Assembly (NCBI GenBank): GCA_023512835.1 | Contig: CM042085.1 | Coordinates: 42,718,721 to 42,782,720 of the forward strand | Reading direction: 5' to 3' | Source of the DNA: Taxillus chinensis | Taxonomy: Eukaryota > Streptophyta > Magnoliopsida > Santalales > Loranthaceae | DNA length: 64,000 nt | In this document: positions 43,862 through 55,567 of the stretch, in pieces | Numbering within the stretch: position 1 is the stretch's first letter | Layout of the letters: every line of letters starts with the position of its first letter | Made by a program: the position numbers and the translations under genes | Notes under the pieces: generated by a model | Told to the model about the DNA's origin: nothing | Seen by the model: the letters and a program-made list of their open reading frames with translations, nothing else | Databases searched by the model: none

Positions 43862-46104
43862 TTAGGAAGATCCTGACCTATCGGCGGGTAAGCTATAATA
43901 GTAGATAACCTGGACCACCATTCTCCTTACACGAGCCACAAAATCAGATAAAGTTTCACCACGTACTGCCCAGCTATCGCTCTACTGTAGGATAGCCAGT
44001 AAATAATAACAAACGAAAATCCCACAGCTGAACTGGTCAGGTTGTTGAGGGAATTCCATTTCGGTGAGGTGAGTGAGAGGTAATTTGTCTTGCAGCAACC
44101 CCTCTTTCTTCATTGCGTCTTTCATTCTTTTCATGAGGCCATGAACAAGCTATCGTTTCCTTCTTCAAAACCCATGGCCTTGACTTGGATCATACAGTAC
44201 TGCATGCCCTGCACTCAAATCCAAATGTACTAATACAAAATGGTGATCAATGTGAACAAGGATTAATACCTCATGCACAGTGCACCAGGGTCGGTGGCCT
44301 TCATTCGCACCATTCATGCACTGATGTAAAACACTTTCAGATAAGGGGTGCTTATATAATTCACACAGCATAATGGATTTGTACTGGGCCAACGGATAAT
44401 TATGAGGCTTAGCCTCCACTACGAAACGCATGGTCCTGTAAAACAAATCCACATCATCTGTATATAAAAATTTATTACCTGAGATCCGCCGGAGGAAGTT
44501 GGATGTGAAGATGTTTATGTCCCTTACAAAGTGAACCTACAGCACCTTAGGGTCTATGAAGCGCTCAAACTCCTCTTGAGCTTCCTCAGAGGATATAGCT
44601 GGATTAATTCGCAAATGAACGGGCTCTCTAAGGAAGTCTTGAGGCTCAGCAGGAATGTCCGTCCCCCATGAAATAGGGTACACAACAGGCACTATCGCCT
44701 GAGAATATGCAGGGTCGACCTAGAGCTCATTTGGGGAGTACCTTGCCTCTGGTTCTGGATGTGGTTGCTCTGCTTGGGCATGGTAGGAGCCCTCATAGGC
44801 GGGAGGTGCTCATCAGATATCTCCACTACTGGAGAGCTTGCAGACTTTTTCTTTCTGCTCAAGGTTCTCCAAATTTTTCTCAGTAGGCGTTTGATTTCTT
44901 TATTATCTTTCTTCAGCTCCTCCACTTCGCGCTTTGTCTTAGCTTGATCCTCTTTGAGCTCTTGAGTTTCTTGTCTCCATGCATCAGTGGAGGCAGTAGC
45001 AGGAGCCTCCAGTGCTTCCCATGCCCTTGCTGTAGGTCTAGAGGTAGCTTGCTGGTCTTGAGAGATGAGTGCCATTAACTCTTCAAACTAGGCACTATTG
45101 ATGTGTCCATTGGTAAATGCCTAGTTAATAACTTCCACCTCACTTACCACTTGGCCACTTATACCTTGAAAGAATTTAAAAATATCTTCATTGTGCACAT
45201 TTTGCTGCATATACATTGCAGTGAGCCTGAATAAGGTTTGCTTCCTTTCATCCATAGGGGTGGAGGTGTCCTTTCCAAATTTAGTGGGCCTCTCCATATG
45301 AACACTGTGCCTAGATGGCTGTGGTACGGCTTGGGGGGTATCCCCCCAATTTCCTCTAGGACTTACCCTCAAAGCTCCTGCAGGCTGCAGTACTTGCAAA
45401 ATCCACTGAGAGGGGAAGGGGTTGCTGTCCAAATAGGCAAAATGCTGGGCATGCTGGCTCTGAAAAACTACACAGAGCATTCTGCCATAGACTTGTTTTG
45501 TCAAATTCTTCTTCCACCATGTGAAAATGGCAATGGCCCAATCCACATTCAACATATGGTCAATGTTGTACATGAATTCTAGATGTGCCTTAGGCACACC
45601 ATCCATTCCACTAGTCTGCAACAGCAAACACTTCCCTACAAGGTGTGCGAGGCATCTAAACTTACCCTCAAAGTCATTTTTGGTAAATTGCCTCCTCCTC
45701 TCAAACTGATTGGCATAATTAAATGCAGTACCACACTCCCTTAAGTTCAGTTGAGGGAAATGATCAGTAGGTACATGGAGATTAAAGCATTTCCTAATGA
45801 TCTCAGGGATTATACGGATATAAACCCCCTGCACCTGCACTAGGATTTCATCTGCTTCCTCATCTAAGTAGATTGAATGATAGAACTCTTGCAACGCAGT
45901 GTAATAGATGGCACAGGAGGCTGAAACTAAGCTTATTAAGCCGAGATTTTGAATCTTTAGGGCCAGCTCACTTGACCATCCAAGTTTTGATTCCTCCAAA
46001 GCTCTCAGATCCAAGGCATGCCCTAAGAACATCTCCCCATCGTCACTTCTTGTAGAACTTGATGATTGGACCTTTTCCTTGCCTGACCTCCTTGTTTGCA
46101 CCAT
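43862..46104 (-). pseudogene. Third (env-position) ORF of element C with Ulp1/C48-like C-terminus
   Basis: It starts MVQTRRSGKEKVQSSSS at 46104. The first 327 codons are open and contain the plant-transposon-protein-like domain (LQEFYHSIY, IIPEIIRKCFNLHVP). Two TAGs (45121 and near 45099) precede a coiled coil (WRQETQELKE to LLRKIWRTLSRKK). A frameshift near 44805 and a stop near 44545 follow. The C-terminal part keeps His in HIDHHFVLV (44240-44242), Asp in VLYDPSQ, Gln in PDQFS and Cys in SCGIFVC (44024-44026). So the C48-like tetrad survives here, unlike in element 1. The final stop is at 43862. Confidence 0.68.
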
Positions 46105-46969
46105 CTTGCTATGAAGAGCTGATGTTTGGCTTGAAGAATTGCACGAGAAGAAAGGTGAAATCAGGCTGCAGCAGCAAGAACCAGTTTTTCCCTAATTTCA
46201 GATCTGGAAATCGTATTTTCCTTGTTTGACCTAGATCCCATCCTCAAAACATATTGCATGCAGAAGAACATATCCTCAAAATCCCATCATACACGTGTCC
46301 TAAAAATTTCAGGCTAAACGGACAAAAATACCCCTTGCACGTGACACATTGTCGCGTACAGGTCTAAACCGTCCCAAAGTTTTGTGGTGGGTCCCTTATA
46401 AGATGTAGATCCAATGTCCCTTCTGCACGTGATATTATTGACGTGTCCTTGAGGCCAAAAATTGATATTTTGTCATTTCTACCCTCAAAATGCCAGATAG
46501 GATATTGCATGCAGAAGCGATAGTTACTCCTCCTAGTAATATCTACCTTCCATAAACATTTCAGAGCAAAATGAGGTGCACATCATATGGCCCAAATTAG
46601 CACGTGCAGGCCCAAATTGGCCCAAAATTTTCCGATGTGTTTGTTTTGCATTTTAAATCAACTTCTCTTCTTGCAAGGCATATGTTTGGGTTCAATTTCA
46701 AGCACTTTTAGGCTTCACTTGATCATTGCTCTAGGGCTTGGGCCTTAAAAATAAATCTAGAAGTCCAAGGCCCATTAATTTGCTTTTCCTACAAGATAGT
46801 TAGAAAAGACAAAACAAGATTTCCTGCACCAAGGTTAGCTCACACAAACACATATTAAATAAAAACAAAAAAAAAACCTTTGGGTTGCCTACCAACAAAT
46901 GCTTTATTTAAAGTCTGTAGCTAGACTGCGAGATGCAATCATAAAGGTGCTAGAGAGAGCGCATCAACA
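46105..46969 (-). other. Spacer between pol and third ORF of element C
   Basis: It is homologous to 39748-40632 and to 956-1679. CACGTG boxes occur near 46338, 46425 and 46601. No gene is recognised. Confidence 0.55.
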
Positions 46970-47902
46970 ACATCCCTCTGAGCTGCATCATAATATGGTT
47001 TTAATCTATTTCCATTTACTCAAAAATTATTGCCATCTTCAGCTTGGAGCTCAAAGCTCCCCTATGGCTTCCTGTCTGTTATAACAAAAGGTCCCATCCA
47101 TTTGGACCTTAATTTTCCAGGAAATAACCTCAACCTAGTGTTAAATAAAAGTACCTTAATTAGTGACTTCCCTCATCACTAATTATAGCCCTTAGTGTCC
47201 CAAAGCGGCTAAAAAAATTCCTTGAAAGGAAATTAGTCACAACCCTGGCATCATTTACTTTTGTTGGAATTCCCTCCACCCATTTTGACATGTAGTCCAC
47301 TGCCAACAAAATATATGAATAGCCATCAGAGATGGGGAATGGCCCCATGAAATCTATGCCCCAAATGTCAAAAATCTCAACCGAAAGAATTCCAGTTAAG
47401 GGCATCTCATCTTTCCTAGACAATCACCTACCCTTTGGCATCTATTACAAGTTTTAATGTAGGTGTAGGTGTCCTTAACCATTGTGGGCCAAGAAAACCC
47501 ACATTGGCTAATTTTTGCCACTGTCCTTTGGACACCAAAGTGGCCCCCATAGTTAGATGCATGGCAATTATGCACAATTTCCTTGGTCTCTTCATCGGGG
47601 ACACACCTCCTAATGATCTGATCAACGCACTGTCTGTAGAGGATGGGATCATCCCAGATGTACCTCTGAGCATTAGTGATAAACGATTTTCGCTAGTGAT
47701 AATCAAACCTTTTGGGAATAAATTCAGTGGCCAAATAGTTTGCTATGTCAGCAAACCAAGGAAGCGGGCTAACCTCAAGCACCTTCTCATCAGGGAAGTC
47801 ATCTAAAATGGGCAGAGACTTTGGTGCATTTTCCACACGGGAGAGGTGATCAGCCACAGTATTTAGGGCTCCCTTTGTATCTTTAATTTCAAGATCAAAC
47901 TC
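46970..47902 (-). pseudogene. Athila-like integrase of element C, internally deleted
   Basis: From the right: the zinc motif ([14 protein letters not shown]...CNRCQR), then [16 protein letters not shown] and IISDEGSH. At about 47158 the sequence jumps to the equivalent of 39590 in element B, so roughly 450 bases, including the catalytic Glu region, are missing. The C-terminal tail to 46970 follows. Confidence 0.82.
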
Positions 47903-49459
47903 CTATAAAAGGAGAACCCATCTAAGCAAGCGTGGCTTATCCTCGTTTTTGGCAAACAAATATTTCAAGGCTGCATGATCAGTAAACACAACAACCTTAG
48001 ACCCAAAGAGGTAGGGTCTAAATTTGTTACATCCATAAACCACTGCTAGCAGCTCTTTCTCAGTGGTGATATAGTTCTATTAGGCCTCATCAAGGGTTTT
48101 ACTTGCATAATAAATTACCTTGAACACCTTATCTCTTTGTTGCCCAAGGACTACCCCCACAGCATAGTCACTGGCATCACACATTAGTTCAAAGGGCTGC
48201 TCCCAGTTTGGTGTGATTATCACTGGTGCAGTGACGAGCTTCTGCTTAAGAACATTAAAAGCAGTTAAACATTCCTCATTGAATACAAAGCTTTTATCCT
48301 TCTCTAACAACATATTAAGAGGTTTTGCTATTTTTGAGAAGTCCTTGATTAACCTTCTATAGAACCCAGCATGTCCCAAGAAGCTTCTCACCCCTTTCTC
48401 ATTGGCTGGAGGTGGCAAAGTTTCAATGGTAGATATTTTTGTCTTATCCACCTCCAAACCTCTGGAGGACACCTTGTTCCCTAGAACTATCCCCTCATTT
48501 ACCATAAAATGGCTTTTCTCCCAGTTGAGGACTAGCTCTTTCTGCTCACATCTTCCCAAGACTGTATCCAGGTTGTTCAAGCACTGTTGGTTGGAGGAAC
48601 CAAATACTGAGAAATCATCCATGAACACCTCTATGATTTCCTCTACCAAGCCTTGGAAGATTGCCATCATGCACCTCTGAAATGTGGCAGGTGCATTACA
48701 CAGCCCAAATGGCATCCTTCTAAAGGCAAAGGTGCCAAAGGGGCATGTGATGAAGGTGGTTTTCTCTTGGTCATCGGGCTTAATCATAATCTGATTGTAC
48801 CCCGAATATCCATCTAAGAAACAGTAATGACTATATCCCGCTAGCCTATCCAACATCTGATCAATGAAAGGAAGAGGAAAGTGATCCTTCCTTGTGGCAT
48901 TGTTAAGCTTTCGATAGTCAACACACACCCTCCATCCAGTTATAATCTTGGATGGAATCAGTTCATTCTTGTCATTTTTAATTACTGTCATGCCTCCCTT
49001 CTTAGGCACAACATGTAGAGGACTCACCCACTCACTCTCTGAGATCGCATAGATTATCCCAGCTTTTTTCCATTTTAAGATTTCTTTTCTAACCACTTCC
49101 GTCATTACTGGGTTTAACCATCTTTGCCTCTCTACAGTGGGTTTAAATTCATCATGCATTAAGATTTTGTGCATGCAAATTCCTGGACATATGCCCCTAA
49201 TATCTTCAATGTTCCATCCTAGGGTGTTTTTATGTCCCCTAAGGATTTCTAGCAGTTGAGCACATTCCACATCATTCAAGTTTGCAGCAACAATGACAGG
49301 AAATTTGTTTGTTGAGTCTAAGAACTCGTACCTTAAATGTCCAAGCAGCTCCTTCAATTCAGGAGCTGGAGTTGTATCCTTTTCCTTTGCTTCTTTAGCT
49401 TGCTCTAGTGGGCTTGACATTTGATCATCCTCTTCATCTATCAAATCATCCTCTCCTTG
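47903..49459 (-). pseudogene. Athila-like reverse transcriptase and RNase H (element C)
   Basis: The frame is open for 454 codons (49444-48080). RT shows WVSPLHVVPKKGG, WRVCVDYRKLN, PFGLCNAPATFQRCM and VFMDDFSVFG. RNase H shows [13 protein letters not shown], then a TAG at 48080, [12 protein letters not shown] and [11 protein letters not shown]. It ends at the TAG 47903-47905 shared with element B. This is the least damaged Athila RT here. Confidence 0.88.
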
Positions 49460-49924
49460 CTATTGGGTTTCTGTAAGTAGGAGCACTTCATCTTCCTCTT
49501 GTTCCATTTGGTCTCCTAAGAAGTCTTCAACCAAAGCCTCAAAGTCATCAACCCAACAACAATCCTCTTTTTCTTGTCCTTGTAGAGCTCTCTCCATAGT
49601 AAAAGCTAGGGTGTCTTCATTAATTCTCAAGGTTAGCTGCCCTTGAGCCACATCTATAAATGCACACCCTGCTCTGAGAAACAGTCTTCCAAGGAGGAGT
49701 TGGAGTCCTCGAGCTTCCTCCATTTCGAAAACCACAAAGTCTTCTAGAAAAATGAAGGAGCCCACCTTTACTAACACATCTTCAATAATTCCTTTAGGTC
49801 TTCCAGTAGACCGGTCAGCAAACTGCCATGATATGGAAATGGGCTTCATTCCCTTCAGTCCAAGTTGCTTGTAACGGGAAAAAGAGATTAAGTTTATGCT
49901 GGCCCCTAAATCACAGAGGGCCTA
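49460..49924 (-). pseudogene. Athila-like aspartic protease (element C)
   Basis: It starts after the TAG at 49922-49924. The active site reads ALCDLGASINLISF. An acidic linker follows (DDFEALVEDFLGDQ) up to the TAG at 49460. Apart from the shared boundary stops it is open. Confidence 0.78.
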
Positions 49925-50712
49925 CTGTGGTGGTGCATTTGCTATCACACACGGGAGAGTAAAGCTGCCCGGATCCTTATGCTTAATAGGCGATTTCCTC
50001 TGAACCACGCTGCTCACCTCATTTGTTACAGCAACCGTCTCATGGTCCCCATACTTCCTCTTCTTCATCATGAAATCCTTTAAAACTTTCTTGCATCTGG
50101 GCATCTGCTCAAGAGCTTTAATAAAAGGATTGTTGATTTCCAGCTTCTTGAATATCTTCATGAAGCGTTCATTTTCTTCTTCCATCTTCTGATTCCTCAT
50201 ACGTTGAGGAAATGGCATTATAGGCCTTACCTCTCTTGGCCTTTGTTCTTCAACTTGGTCCACTCCCAACTGTTTCTCTTCTTCTTCAGCTTTTCCTTCA
50301 TTTTCAGCCACCAAAGGCTTGCTCTGTTCTCCATGATTGATTTTCTTTTTAGGCGCCTCGACCTCCTTCAATCCTTTGCCACTCCTTAAAGTAATGGCCT
50401 TATAGCTCTCCTTGGGGTTCACTTCAGTGTCACTTGGAAAAGATTTGGAAGACACCCCTTGGTTGGCATTTTGGGCCGAACTTACCAGTAGTTTTTCCAT
50501 GTTCTTGATAGAAGATTCCGTGCTTCCCACCTTCTTCCTTTAAATCACCAACCTCTCTTTTTGTTGCTTCTTCCTCAGCTGAATAATTTCGAGAGCAATA
50601 TTGTTGTTGTCGTTGATTCTCAACCCTAGGTGGTGCTTGAGTACTAGGTTGCTCTTGGAGGAAATTGTCTGTGGCATAAGGATTTTGCCTCATTCCCGGT
50701 GGAATATACTTG
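49925..50712 (-). pseudogene. Athila-like gag, C-terminal part (element C)
   Basis: It contains ITLRSGKGLKE, MPFPQRMRNQK and MPRCKKVLKDFMMKKRKYG. A frameshift near 50535 separates it from the upstream piece (MRQNPYATDNFLQEQPST). It is cut at 50713 by a sirevirus-like LTR. Confidence 0.8.
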
Positions 50713-50965
50713 TGTAGGTCCCAAAGTGAGTCTAGAGGAGGGGTGAATAGACTTTGTTCGTTTGCGGAAGCTAGACTGTTAGCTGGATTTCGATTCTTCT
50801 ATGGATAACTTTGATGGAAATATTAATGGAGAAGATGACAATATGGACTATGGGTGATAATAAGAGATATAATGAACTATCAGCCAAATCTAGGATGTGA
50901 GTAAATGCTCTTTGCTTAACAGATCTCAGATGTTAAAGGAATGATCTGTGATAGTTCGGATTGTG
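50713..50965 (-). repeat. Sirevirus-like LTR fragment (3' LTR of element D)
   Basis: Its 253 bases match the first 250 bases of the LTR at 60880 with few differences. It ends where the Tekay LTR starts. The rest of this LTR is missing beyond the Tekay fragment. Confidence 0.85.
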
Positions 50966-51490
50966 TGTCACGCCCCGGATTTTCGACTCGGAAAAACCGG
51001 TACGTGACTCCCCATTCACCCACACGGAGGGCAACGAGGTTAGATTATTGGATGCCACACAAGCAAGACTAACAATTACAATAAATCAAAAAAGCTACAT
51101 CTTTATTTAATTTCAAACATCAAAGGTTCACAAACCAACCATGTTCCTTACTACAATTCAATCCCTTAGTACATTCCCCCCCCCCCCCGGGTTACATAAA
51201 TTATAAAATTTCATTACTGAAGTGAACAATAAAATGAAGATGGTCATCCACCTTGGTGTATCCACCTAACGCCTGTAAGTCCCTAGAAAACAAGCAAACA
51301 CAGTAGAAGGGGTGAGCAACCATAGCTCAGTAGGGATCAAGTCTCCCCAACCCTTCCCATGCTCCTAGCGGCTACATGCATGTGCACAGGTGTAGTGACG
51401 TGGCAGTATGAAGAAAATAAAGCGTTCCACACAAACGGGCATAACCTTAGCCTCAGCCACACTGGCTAACAAACCCCATCTCAAGCAAGT

Positions 51491-51663
51491 AATTTAACCG
51501 CCTCTTCAGGCCACTAATTTAACCACCTCTCAGGCAAAGTAATTTAACTGCCTCTTCAGGCCACTGGTTTAACTGCCTCTCAGGCAAAGTAATTTAACCG
51601 CCTCTTCAGGCCACTGGTTTAACCGCCTCTCAGGCAAAGTAATTTAACCGCCTCTTCAGGCCA
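51491..51663. repeat. 50-bp tandem repeat, about 3.5 copies
   Basis: Units at 51491-51540, 51541-51590, 51591-51640 and a partial at 51641. Each unit contains two related halves (TTTAACCGCCTCTTCAGG and TTTAACCGCCTCTCAGG). Confidence 0.9.
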
Positions 51664-52173
51664 GATACCACAGTCATGCACACAACATACACCACGGTCA
51701 CTCAAGCATAAAAACCAAACACTTAGAATGCACCCATTCACAAGTGCACAAACCCAGCCATTCAGGCAATAGAACAAACACCCAGCATGCATACATACAC
51801 CAAATCACAAGTCCAGCCACACAGGCATATTATCAAACATGTACTAGGCATATACACACAACAATATTCACTCAGGCATTTCATCGAACATGTAACATGC
51901 ATTGACCACCCAATAACAGAATCACACCAAAATGCCATTGAAGGCCAACATCCATATAGGAGATCACACCTATATGGATTGATATATATATATAATAGCA
52001 GGTATAGACCGAATTCTACCTAAGAACCCTAGGACAGAGAGGGATTAGCAAGAACAGAACCCTTACCTCAAGTAAAACGCAACAACATAGCAATATTCTG
52101 TTCCCACGCTGAACGCCGTCCACCCACGAGACACCGACCACCCACGCAAGACGCCTGGCAGCAACCAGGAGCT

Positions 52174-52199
52174 CTCCTTCCCTCTCTCTCTCTCTCTCT
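52174..52199. repeat. CT microsatellite
   Basis: Repeats of CT in the leader part of the LTR. A similar CT-rich stretch occurs at 21317-21352 in the other Tekay LTR. Confidence 0.8.
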
Positions 52200-52253
52200 G
52201 CGACGGCTGGTGGAGCAACAAACCCTAAACCTAAAACAGAGGGGCTTCTCCTC

Positions 52254-52261
52254 CTTATATA
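52254..52261 (-). promoter_or_regulatory. Tekay LTR TATA box
   Basis: TATATAAG on the minus strand, about 11 bases after the nearer of two AAAAC/GTTTT dyads in transcription order. Confidence 0.6.
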
Positions 52262-52740
52262 GACAACACAACATCAAAACGACGTAGTTTTGATTAAGTG
52301 AATCACAACATCAAAACGACGTAGTTTTGATGAAACAAGCTATGACCTTCCCACATCCATACACACCAAAATACTCACTATTTGAACTTGGTCCTTTAGG
52401 AAGAAATCATCAGCAAAACAAAAGGAAGACAACCATGCAAAAACATGCATGCACGCGAAAAGCCCATCTCACGTGCATTCTCGCGTGCAGCTCCAAATGG
52501 CCTAGAATTTTTCCACAAGCCTTAGAACAACATTAGGAAGGCTCCCATGCAAAAATATCGCTGCACGTGAAAAGCCATTCTCACGTGCATTCTCACGTGC
52601 ACTCCTTATAGGGCTCAAACTTTGCCTCTTGCTTGCTCATCAACATACAAGATGATTTAGCCAAAGTGTGTGGAAAGAAAAACCCCTTAAAACCCAACAA
52701 TTTCCACTCAAAAGGCCACCCGCAAACACGGGTCATTACA

Positions 52741-53013
52741 TCCTCTCCCCCTTAAGACTTTTCGTCCTCGAAAAGAAACAAAATGCAAGGAAAACAAACA
52801 CAAGCTACCCATTTGCCGCACGGCAAGCCACAATACCCAAATGGGTCATACACCGCACATAGCACACAATAGCACATAACAATGCCACATACACATGTCA
52901 CAAATACCAATTTCAAACTCACAAATATAAACACATGTCTACAAGGACAATACACACCAAATCATAAACAAGAAAACACGTTACTATCATTGGCCAACAG
53001 CCACCTCCCACCC
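52741..53013 (-). other. Polypurine tract and 3' untranslated region of Tekay element
   Basis: The plus strand shows TCCTCTCCCCCTTAAGAC at 52741-52758, the complement of the purine tract abutting the LTR. No ORF follows until the chromodomain end at 53014. Confidence 0.75.
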
Positions 53014-54302
53014 TTAAGATTGGTCGTCCGCGAACAACTCTGGATGCTGCTCCCGCATCAAGGACTCACGCTCCCAAGTCTCCTCCTCAATGCCACGGTG
53101 CTGCCACAGCACGTGAACCAAAGGAATAGCACGACCACGCAAAAGTTTCTCCCGCCGGTCGAGTATACGGATAGGGGTCTCAACAATGGACATGTCATCC
53201 TCAACATCCAATGTCCCCCAATCGATCACATGGGTGGGGTCAGGGTGACACTTCCTCAACTAGGACACATGAAACACGTTGTGCACTCGACTCAGCCGCG
53301 GTGGTAACGCTAACCGGTAGGCCACGGGCCCCACACGAGCCAGAATCTCAAAAAGACCAATAAACCACGGAGATAGCTTGGAACCTCGCCCAAACCGTTG
53401 ATGTCCACGACGTGGAGAAACATGAAGAAACACATGATCACCAATAGAAAACTCCAAAGGTCACCGCCGCTGATTCGCATAAGATTTTTGCCGACTCTGA
53501 GCTGATAGCAAACACTGACGAATCAACTTAACCTTCTCGTAGCCTCTTGAACCATCTGTGGTCCCAAGAGAGCGGCCTCTTCTACCTCAGTCCAACACAA
53601 CGGTGATCGGCACGGTCTGCCATACAACGCCTCAAAAGGAGCCATCCCAATGGACGCCTGAAAATTGTTGTTGTAGGCAAACTCCACCAAAGGAAGGTGA
53701 GTTGCCCACGAACCCCCGAAATCTAACACACAGGCCCGCAACATGTCCTCCAAGGTCTGATTCGTCCTCTCCGTCTGGCCATCAGTCTCAGGGTGAAAGG
53801 TCGTACTCAAGTTAAGTTTTGTTCCCATAGCCTCCTGCAAGCCTTCCCAAAAACGGGAAGTGAACCTCGAGTCTCTGTCGGACACAATCGACGATGGCAC
53901 CCCATGCAGTCGCACAATCTCGTTCACATACAGCTGACTCAAAACCCCGATGGAATCCCGCTCGTGGACAGCTAGAAAATGGGCCGACTTGGTGAGTGGA
54001 TCCACAATCACCCAAATCATATCCTTCCTCCCAGTGGTGGGTGGAAGACCAGTCACAAAGTCCATCGCGATGTGGTCCCACTTCCACTCCGCTATTGGCA
54101 ACGGCTGTAACATGCCTGCCGGCCGCTGATGCTCAGGTTTTACTTTTTGACAAGTGAGGCACCTCGAAACGAAAGCAGCGACGTCACGTTTCATCCCAGG
54201 CCACCAGAAATGCCCCCGAAGCGCATGGTACATCTTCATGCCCCCTGGATGTACAGCAACTCTATTGTCTGTGTGAGCTGCCTTTCTTTGTAGAGTACTC
54301 AT
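53014..54302 (-). pseudogene. Tekay integrase with chromodomain
   Basis: From the right: a zinc-binding motif (GHFWWPGMKRD...CLTCQKVKPEHQRPAG), the DDE core (Asp in HIAMDFVTGLP, Asp in VSDRDSRFTS, Glu in DGQTERTNQTL), [14 protein letters not shown], and a chromodomain-like end (PIRILDRREKLLRGRAIPLV, EETWERES). The normally invariant VDRLTKSAHF reads VDPLTKSAHF. Frameshifts lie near 53525 and 53460, and a TAG lies near 53260. RT is missing at the right edge. Confidence 0.85.
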
Positions 54303-54970
54303 TTTCAGGGCTAATTCATGAACCTTTTCACTTGGACAGAGCTCAACACAGTTTTCTTTCGGATCTTAGATGATCATCTGGTTTGAACTCCATTTATTAC
54401 TCTGAAAGAGATACATCTGAGGGTAGTAGTGAGGACTCCCCCTAAGATAGGCAATTGACTTTGATAGTTTCTTTTGCCTTTTTCACCTTGCCTTTTTCAT
54501 TGAAATGTATCGGCTCTTTTTGAGTAATAGGCTTTTTATGATTCTCAAATACTACAGTCTCAGTCATCCTTTGAGCATTAAATCATTGAGGATCCTTTCC
54601 ATGCAAGCCAACAGTACCATGAGATACAACAGTTCCTGTTAGTTAATGAATGCAATGCCACACAGGTGATATTCGCTCAGAATGAAAATGACAAGTAGTA
54701 GGAATATCATTTACTTTAAACATAAAGGGAATTGCATTCATTTCACTCAAGACTCGAGGATTCATGACAGGTTGCACAAAAGACTTGAACCAGGTTCAGA
54801 GGCGGCAAGTTTCATCCATGTGATTTCTCAATTTCTCGCAGTAGACATGCATGAATCACACTTAGACATTACTAATTTTCATGGAAACATAAACAGACAT
54901 TAACAGTGTCATACTTATGTTCATGCACAAGTGATTAGGTTGAAATGAAACACAAAACATGCTGTGAGAC
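54303..54970 (-). other. 3' region after RNase H of element D
   Basis: No ORF of note. In sireviruses an extra ORF can follow pol; only about 670 bases remain before the Tekay junction, and no Ulp1-like motif is seen. Confidence 0.4.
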
Positions 54971-55567
54971 TTATGAATGTAAATCTAACATGCCTAGTTT
55001 TGTCAGAAGTTCATTGAACCTGGCTTCTTGTAGTGGTTTGGTGAATATGTCTGCAAGCTGGTCATCAGTGGATATATATTCCAGGGAAATATCTTTTTTC
55101 ACCACATGGTCATGTATGAAGTGATGTCTGACCTCAATGTGCTTGGTTTTGGGATGCATAACAGGATTGTTGGAGATTGCAATGGCGCTTGTATTGTCAC
55201 AATACAGAGGCACAACCTTCAGGTTAAACCCATAGTCTAAAAGTTGACTGGCCATCCAAAGCAACTGAGCACAATAGCTTCCTGCAGCAATACATTCAGC
55301 TTCAGCTGTGGAGGTTGAAACTGAATTCTTTTTCTTGCTAAACCAGGATACAAGTCTGTTGCTAAGAAGTTGGCATGTTCCACTTGTGCTCTTCCTATCA
55401 ATCCTGCATCCGGCAAAGTCTGCATCTAAATATCCTCTCAGTTTGAAATCAGACTCTCTTGGATACCATAGTCCCAAATTTTCAGTTCCCTTCAGATACT
55501 GCATAATCCTTTTCACATGAGACAAGTGGGATTCCTTAAGATTAGCTTGGTATCTCGCAAGATGCAT
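54971..55567 (-). pseudogene. Copia RNase H (element D)
   Basis: Open for 198 codons to the stop at 54971. Motifs: GYLDADFAGCRIDRKSTSG, STAEAECIAAGSYCAQLLW, PLYCDNTSAIAIS, HIEVRHHFIHDHV and DQLADIFTKPL. The acidic residues in DADFAG, AEAE and CDNTSA are kept. It is separated from RT by a frameshift near 55550. Confidence 0.88.

Larger units (their letters stand above)
40782..50712 (-). mobile_element. Athila-like element C (minus strand)
   Basis: Reading leftward from 50712: gag C-terminal part, protease, RT, RNase H, damaged integrase, spacer, third ORF, 3' non-coding region and 3' LTR. The 5' end was cut by the sirevirus-like element D at 50713. Its RT is the best preserved Athila frame in the window (454 codons open). 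Confidence 0.88.
50966..52740 (-). repeat. Tekay-type LTR (1775 bp)
   Basis: On the minus strand it runs from TGTAATGACCCGTG to GGGGCGTGACA. It contains CACGTG pairs (52470-52495, 52563-52600), two dyads with arms ATCAAAAC and GTTTTGAT (52273-52294, 52309-52332), a TATA box, a CT microsatellite and a 50-bp tandem repeat. Confidence 0.88.
50966..54302 (-). mobile_element. Tekay-type chromovirus, 3' part (minus strand)
   Basis: 3' LTR, polypurine tract, chromodomain and integrase. It ends at 54302, where element D resumes, so the 5' half of this element and part of D were deleted together. Confidence 0.85.
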
